Below are positions 31,459 through 37,358 of a stretch of DNA of 37,358 nucleotides, piece by piece; position 1 is the stretch's first letter, and each line of letters begins with the position of its first letter. A program made the translations under genes and the position numbers. This DNA is from Dehalococcoidia bacterium (lineage in GTDB: Bacteria > Chloroflexota > Dehalococcoidia > DSTF01 > JACRBR01). The notes below the pieces were generated by a model. It worked only from the letters and a program-made list of their open reading frames with translations. It was not told where the DNA came from and ran no database searches. The stretch covers positions 49,392-86,749 of the forward strand of contig JBBDXD010000017.1 in NCBI GenBank assembly GCA_040902535.1, in the 5' to 3' direction.

Positions 31459-32574
31459 ATGCGTATCCTACAACTCGCGCCGCTGTGGGAATCCGTGCCA
31501 CCGCCAGCCTACGGAGGCACGGAGTACGTCGTGAGCCTGCTCACGGAAGAACTCGTGAAGCGCGGACACGACGTAACGCTTGCCGCATCCGGCGACTCGA
31601 CCACATCGGCGCGTCTGTTTGCGAGCTACGACCGCAGCCTCCGCAGCGCTGACGACCTGACGGACCGATCGCCGTATGACTGGCAGCACATCGCGAGCGC
31701 CCTGCGGCACGGGAGAGACTTCGACATCATCCATAACCACGCCGGGGAACCGGCGATGGTTATGTCCGCGCTCGTCGGCGTGCCCATCCTCACGACAATG
31801 CATTGCCTCCTGACGTCAGACACGCGCTTCATCTGGGAACGATACGGCGGCGCGTACAACACGATTAGCAGGTCACAACACCATCACGTCCTGCGGTTCG
31901 AGGGCCCTGCACGCTTCCTGGGGCACGTGTACAACTCGGTTGATGTCGACTCATTCCCCTTCGAACCGACAAAGGGGAGCGACCTGCTGTTCCTGGGCCG
32001 CATGGCGCCGGAGAAGGGCCCGCACCTGGCGATAGACGTGGCGAAGCGACTCGGCATGCGACTGATCATGGCGGGGAAGGTCGACCGGTACGACCGCACA
32101 TTCTTCGAGAACGTGATACGCGAGCGCATCGACGGCGAGCAGATCGTGTACGTCGGCGAGGCCGACGCTTCGCAGAAGCGGAAGCTGTACGGCAAGGCGA
32201 AGTGCGTACTGATGCCGCTGACATGGGAAGAGCCGTTCGGCCTCGTGATGCCGGAGGCAATGGCCTGCGGCACGCCCGTGATTGCGCTGCGGCGGGGAGC
32301 AGCGCCGGAACTCATCGCGCACGGGCGGACGGGTTATGTCGTCGACACAGTAGACGAGATGGTCGAGGCGGTGCGAGACGTGGGCCGGATCGACCCCGCA
32401 AGCTGCCGCGCGCATGTTCGAGAGCACTTTTCGCCCGTCGCGATGGCCGAGGAGTACGAGCGGCTGTACGAGACGCTCGTAGCCGGCACTTCGGGCCGTG
32501 GCAGCGTGCCGGTGGAATCTGTGCTACCTTCGAGAAAGGACGGCGAAAGCGATCCGGCACTGGCCGTTGCATGA
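31459..32574 (+). CDS. GT4-family glycosyltransferase
   Basis: 371-residue GT-B fold enzyme using a nucleotide-sugar donor. The N-terminal half begins MRILQLAPLWESVPPPAYGGTEYVVSLLTEEL with the Gly-rich acceptor loop. The C-terminal donor half has LLFLGRMAPEKGPHLAI and the E-x7-E motif EEPFGLVMPEAMACGTPVIA. ATG at 31459 has GAGG about eight bases upstream; 42 further codons are open upstream but lack family similarity. It is followed by BON and glucosidase genes, suggesting a role in storage or surface glucan, though acceptor and product cannot be read here. Confidence 0.88.
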   Translation: MRILQLAPLWESVPPPAYGGTEYVVSLLTEELVKRGHDVTLAASGDSTTSARLFASYDRSLRSADDLTDRSPYDWQHIASALRHGRDFDIIHNHAGEPAMVMSALVGVPILTTMHCLLTSDTRFIWERYGGAYNTISRSQHHHVLRFEGPARFLGHVYNSVDVDSFPFEPTKGSDLLFLGRMAPEKGPHLAIDVAKRLGMRLIMAGKVDRYDRTFFENVIRERIDGEQIVYVGEADASQKRKLYGKAKCVLMPLTWEEPFGLVMPEAMACGTPVIALRRGAAPELIAHGRTGYVVDTVDEMVEAVRDVGRIDPASCRAHVREHFSPVAMAEEYERLYETLVAGTSGRGSVPVESVLPSRKDGESDPALAVA

Positions 32575-32581
32575 TGCGCAG

Positions 32582-32836
32582 ATGACATACAACGACGACC
32601 AATCGCACGACGGGCTTGTGACGCGGGCACTGACGAGGTTCGCGCATTCCGTCGTGGGCGATGGTGTCACCGTGGACTACCGGGGCGGCATCGCCTCGAT
32701 TCGCGGCAGGGTGGCGTCGGCGACGCAGGCGCGTGCGCTCGAAGATCTGATCCGTCATCACGATGAGGTGTCGGGCATCGAGTCCGAACTGCGCATCGAT
32801 ATGGCGGCGGCGGCGATGATGCGCCGCGCAGACTGA
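32582..32836 (+). CDS. Small BON-like domain protein
   Basis: 84-residue protein. VVGDGVTVDYRGGIASIRGRVASATQARALEDLIRHHDEVSGIESEL follows the BON pattern: strand, G-x-V strand, helix, strand. BON domains are found in osmotic-stress and membrane-associated proteins. No signal peptide, so it is probably cytoplasmic. It starts 7 bp after the glycosyltransferase stop. Its own stop (TGA 32834-32836) is in frame with the following glucosidase coding sequence. Function unknown. Confidence 0.7.
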   Translation: MTYNDDQSHDGLVTRALTRFAHSVVGDGVTVDYRGGIASIRGRVASATQARALEDLIRHHDEVSGIESELRIDMAAAAMMRRAD

Positions 32837-32851
32837 AGAGGAGACGAGGCG

Positions 32852-35050
32852 ATCAATCGTCCCGAATCGGAGCCGGCGATCACCGGCGGGTGGGACATCC
32901 TCCCCGAAGGGGAGCCGATGGGCATCGAGGACATCCGCGATGCTCTCATCATTCGTGAAGGATCGATCTTCTTTCTCAGCGATCGCCGCGGCAACGCGCC
33001 CGCCGGCAACAACCAGGGATTCGGCATCTACCACGCGGACACGCGACATCTTTCGGCGTACACGCTAACGCTGAATGGCGCGCACCCGGTGATGCTGCTC
33101 TCGACCGCGGAACTGGGTTACGCGATGGAGCAGGTGATGACGAATCCGACGATGTCGGACGCAATCGGACGTGTCATCGAGCGGGGGAGCATCGAGATCC
33201 GGCGCCAACGCGTGATCGCGGATGTCGTCGAAGAGACGCTTTCGATCACAAACTACAATCCGTTCCCGGTACTGCTTCATCTGCTATACGAGTTCGGCGC
33301 CGACTTCGCGGATATCTTTGACGTGCGCGGCTATCGACGTGAGCACGTCGGGACGATGTCAGAGTTCGGCATCACGGAACGCGCAATTCAGTTCGGCTAC
33401 CGCGGCATCGACCATCGATCTCGTTCAACGCGCGTTGAGTTTGACGAAAAGCCGGATTACATCGACGCGTCGACCGCGTTGTTCCGCCTGACGCTCCCGC
33501 ACCGCGAAGTGGCGACGGTGAGGCTCGAGATCAATCTGCACGCGACGGACGAACCGCGCGTGGCGCGACCGCGTCGCATGGAGGCGGTCGCGGAGGATTA
33601 CCGGCGGTGGATGGACCGGGGCACGGAGATCACGACGGACAACACCTTCCTGAATCGCGTGCTCACGCGTTCGCTGCACGACATCCGCATGCTGTGGAGC
33701 ACGACGCACGACGGTTCTTCGTATCCGGCGGCCGGCACGCCGTGGTTCGACGCATTCTTCGGGCGCGACAGTTGCATCCTGTCCATGCAGATGCTGGCGT
33801 ATCAGCCAGACATCGCCCGGGCGTGCCTGACGCTGCTCAGCCGCTGGCAGGGATCGGGCCACGACCACACGCGCGACGAGGAGCCAGGCAAGATCCTGCA
33901 CGAACTCCGCTTCGACGAGCTAACGGCGGCGGGCGAACTTCCCTACGGACCGTATTACGGCTCGGTCGACTCGACGCCGTTGTTCGTGTGGCTGGCGGGC
34001 GAGTACTTCGCCTGGACGGGCGACCTGGAGTTCCTGCGCACGTTGCTGCCTTCGATCCAACGGGCGATCGCCTGGATGCGGCAATGGGGCGACGCCAAAG
34101 GCGATGGTTTTCTCTCCTACGAGAAGCATTCCGCGCGAGGTCTGGTGAACCAGGGTTGGAAAGACTCCTGGGACGCGATCGCGCACGCCGACGGTACGCT
34201 CGCGGCGGCGGCGATCGCGCTCGCCGAGGCGCAAGGTTACATGTACGCGGCACAGACGCGCATCGCGCCGGTGCTCGAGCGCCTCGGTGCGCACGAACTG
34301 GCGGCAGAACTACGGCGCGATGCCGACGCGCTGCACCTTCGGTTCAACGAGCAATTCTGGATGCCGGACGAACACTACTACGCGATGGCCATCGATGGGG
34401 CGGGGCAGTTGGTCCGGTCACTGGCAAGCAATGCCGGACATTCGCTCTGGGCGGGCGCCGTTGACGCGTCGCACGCAGGTGATGTGGCCGAACGACTGCT
34501 GTCGCGCGACCTGTTCAGCGGGTGGGGCATCCGGACGCTTTCGGAGAGTCACCCGCGGTTCAACCCGATCGGCTACCACGTCGGCACGGTGTGGCCGCAC
34601 GACAACAGCGTTGCCGCGTTCGGACTGAAGATGTACGGGTTCGAGGAAGAGCTCAACGTCGTCGCGAGCGCGCTCTACGACGCATCGACGTCGTTCGAGT
34701 ACTTCCGGCTGCCGGAGTTGTTTGGCGGCGAGCGGCGACTCGACCACGGGCCGCCGGTGCCGTATCCGGTGGCCTGCAGGCCGCAGTCGTGGGCGGCCGG
34801 CGCGATGCCGCTGATCATGCAGGCGATCCTCGGGCTGAAAGCGAACGCGCCGGAACGAAGGCTGCGCGTCGTCAATCCGCGGTTGCCGGAATGGCTGAAC
34901 TTCGTCCTCGTGCGAGGCCTGCGCGTGGGCGAGGGCGAAGTGTCTCTGCACTACCGGCGCGACGGCGAGCACACGCGCGTCGAAGTGCTCGAGGCCACGG
35001 GCGGCATCGACGTCTTGTTCAGCAAGAGTTGGCATCCAGCGGGAACGTAA
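32852..35050 (+). CDS. Glycogen-debranching/amylo-alpha-1,6-glucosidase-like glycoside hydrolase
   Basis: About 733 residues if started at 32852, or 710 from the first ATG at 32918. An N-terminal GDE-type beta-sandwich (GSIFFLSDRRGNAPAGNNQGFGIYHADTRHLSAY) is followed by an (alpha/alpha)6 barrel with GTPWFDAFFGRDSCI, GLVNQGWKDSWDAI and VGTVWPHDNSVAAFGL, typical of amylo-1,6-glucosidase/GH63-like enzymes. Coding sequence clearly extends upstream of ATG 32918 (WDILPEGEP) with GC-rich third positions, yet no ATG, GTG or TTG is in frame before the BON stop. AGAGGAG at 32837-32843 lies eight bases before an ATC at 32852. The start is therefore uncertain. No signal peptide. Confidence 0.8.
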   Translation: MNRPESEPAITGGWDILPEGEPMGIEDIRDALIIREGSIFFLSDRRGNAPAGNNQGFGIYHADTRHLSAYTLTLNGAHPVMLLSTAELGYAMEQVMTNPTMSDAIGRVIERGSIEIRRQRVIADVVEETLSITNYNPFPVLLHLLYEFGADFADIFDVRGYRREHVGTMSEFGITERAIQFGYRGIDHRSRSTRVEFDEKPDYIDASTALFRLTLPHREVATVRLEINLHATDEPRVARPRRMEAVAEDYRRWMDRGTEITTDNTFLNRVLTRSLHDIRMLWSTTHDGSSYPAAGTPWFDAFFGRDSCILSMQMLAYQPDIARACLTLLSRWQGSGHDHTRDEEPGKILHELRFDELTAAGELPYGPYYGSVDSTPLFVWLAGEYFAWTGDLEFLRTLLPSIQRAIAWMRQWGDAKGDGFLSYEKHSARGLVNQGWKDSWDAIAHADGTLAAAAIALAEAQGYMYAAQTRIAPVLERLGAHELAAELRRDADALHLRFNEQFWMPDEHYYAMAIDGAGQLVRSLASNAGHSLWAGAVDASHAGDVAERLLSRDLFSGWGIRTLSESHPRFNPIGYHVGTVWPHDNSVAAFGLKMYGFEEELNVVASALYDASTSFEYFRLPELFGGERRLDHGPPVPYPVACRPQSWAAGAMPLIMQAILGLKANAPERRLRVVNPRLPEWLNFVLVRGLRVGEGEVSLHYRRDGEHTRVEVLEATGGIDVLFSKSWHPAGT

Positions 35051-35163
35051 TGCGCGCCGCCCGAGATACGTGCCGCAGCGCGCGCCTATCGGTGCGTCCG
35101 AACCTACCCTCACCCGCGGATCTATGTTAAGAACACCTATCTCACGACTGTCAGGAGTGCGGG

Positions 35164-36692
<1,529 letters not shown>

Positions 36693-36714
<22 letters not shown>

Positions 36715-37208
36715 GGCTCGGCAGCGACGACCACGAGGTCGAAGTCGAGCCGGACGGCGCAGAGGGATACCGCGTCAGGATCGGAGACGAGGTCGCGAAG
36801 GTCAGCCTGCGGCGGATCAATGACAGCGCGCGCTATTCGCTGATCGTCGACAACGCGCCGTATGACGTGTTTGCGGAGGAAGGCCCGACGGGCTTTCACA
36901 TCGTCGTCGGCGGGCGGACGATCAACGTCGGCACGCAGACGGGGCGGCGGGGCGGCGCGGGCGCGGGTGACGCGCTCGATGTTGATGCGAGCGGCGAGTG
37001 GGTGCTGAAGTCGCCGATGGCCGGCATCGTGCAGGAGATCCGCGTCGCAGCGGACGACGAAGTGGCGCAGGGGCAGGTGCTGTGCGTCGTCGAGGCGATG
37101 AAGATGCAGAACGAGCTGCACGCGAGGCGCGCGGGCACGGTGAAGGCCGTCTACGTGAGCGTCGGGCAGCGCGTGGACCAGGGGACGCCGCTCCTTGTGC
37201 TGCTGTAG
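36693..37208 (+). CDS. Biotin carboxyl carrier protein
   Basis: 171-residue carrier. The C-terminal biotinyl domain (about 100-171) has the biotin-lysine motif EAMKMQNEL followed by ARRAGTVKAVYVSVGQRVDQGTPLLVLL. The N-terminal 90 residues are strand-rich and resemble the region preceding the biotinyl domain in acyl-CoA carboxylase alpha chains; a Gly/Arg/Ala-rich linker joins them. It overlaps accC by 22 bp. Together the two would make the alpha half of an acyl-CoA, pyruvate or similar carboxylase; in many relatives both are one chain. Confidence 0.88.
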
Positions 37209-37234
37209 TTAGGCCCACGACCTCTTCAGATTGA

Positions 37235-37264
37235 TTGCAGGCGTTCCGACCAATCCCCTATAGT
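37235..37264 (+). promoter_or_regulatory. Promoter of infC
   Basis: TTGCAG (37235-37240), 18-bp spacer, TATAGT (37259-37264). Transcription would start near 37271, about 35 nt before the infC start. Confidence 0.55.
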
Positions 37265-37305
37265 GAAGTTCACATCTGTGAAGCGCGTTCAGACAGGAGC
37301 GATCC

Positions 37306-37358
37306 ATAGCTAAAGACCTGCGCATCAACGAGAAAATCCGCGTCCGCGAAGTCCTCGT
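37306..37358 (+). CDS. infC: Translation initiation factor IF-3, 5' end only
   Basis: The first 17 codons read (M)AKDLRINEKIRVREVLV, the conserved N-terminus of IF-3, which checks the start codon on the 30S subunit. The window ends before the rest. In this frame there is no ATG, GTG, TTG or CTG between a stop at 37279-37281 and codon five (CTG). ATA at 37306 lies six bases after AGGAG (37295-37299) and gives exactly the family N-terminus, so ATA is the likely start. Rare start codons are known for infC (AUU in Escherichia coli) and allow IF-3 to repress its own translation. Confidence 0.85.
   Translation, partial: MAKDLRINEKIRVREVL

Overview
The window is a gene-dense, GC-rich bacterial chromosome segment with GTG/TTG starts, many 1-8 bp gene overlaps and short intergenic gaps. 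The gene mix suggests a Chloroflexota-like bacterium: pyrR-led pyrimidine operon, F420-type luciferase-like oxidoreductase, GYD-domain proteins, ChlI/MoxR-VWA pair, c-di-GMP-I riboswitch and LPXTG-like anchored protein. This placement is inference; there is no rRNA or other marker gene to confirm it. I see no tRNA, rRNA, CRISPR array or intact insertion sequence.

Layout. (1) 47-4925, minus strand: pyrimidine operon pyrR-pyrB-pyrC-carA plus a GNAT acetyltransferase. Its leader holds a promoter, a PyrR-binding hairpin, a 27-codon leader peptide whose stop overlaps the pyrR start, and a hairpin covering the pyrR Shine-Dalgarno sequence. (2) 5062-7518: MMPL/RND transporter. (3) 7653-10932, minus: zinc uptake operon zur-znuA-znuC-znuB. 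(4) 10971-10986: a perfect parS centromere site. (5) 11003-13940, minus: OmpR-type two-component system and an exported helical protein, separated by a terminator. (6) 14135-14660: c-di-GMP-I riboswitch with terminator, a small ORF and strongly structured non-coding DNA. (7) 14847-16930: DinB protein and an aspartase/fumarase lyase. (8) 17193-23112: apparent operon of SRPBCC protein, PurM/HypE-like protein, ChlI/MoxR-type AAA+ ATPase, a DUF433-like/DUF5615 toxin-antitoxin-like pair, and a VWA protein. (9) 23113-24700: a decayed gene, a second copy of the VWA 3' end, and a repeat field with a perfect 142-bp tandem repeat. (10) 24703-28175, minus: GYD-PlsC fusion, stand-alone GYD protein, double-HD/HD-GYP protein and an LPXTG-like surface protein. 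(11) 28271-31242: a CoA-transferase A/B pair with an F420-type oxidoreductase between the subunits, behind a strong promoter abutted by a 19-bp palindrome. (12) 31459-35050: glycosyltransferase, BON protein and glucosidase. (13) 35164-37358: biotin carboxylase, biotin carrier protein, and the start of infC with an ATA start codon.

Two themes recur. First, RNA-level control: the pyr leader, the c-di-GMP riboswitch and the infC start codon; the HD-GYP protein could act on the same second messenger as the riboswitch. Second, short 3' repeats: degenerate tandem arrays of 7-9 bp units sit within about 50 bp after stop codons at six places, and a hairpin repeat of the form GATTCTTCGCTTCGCTCAGA occurs nine times in non-coding gaps.
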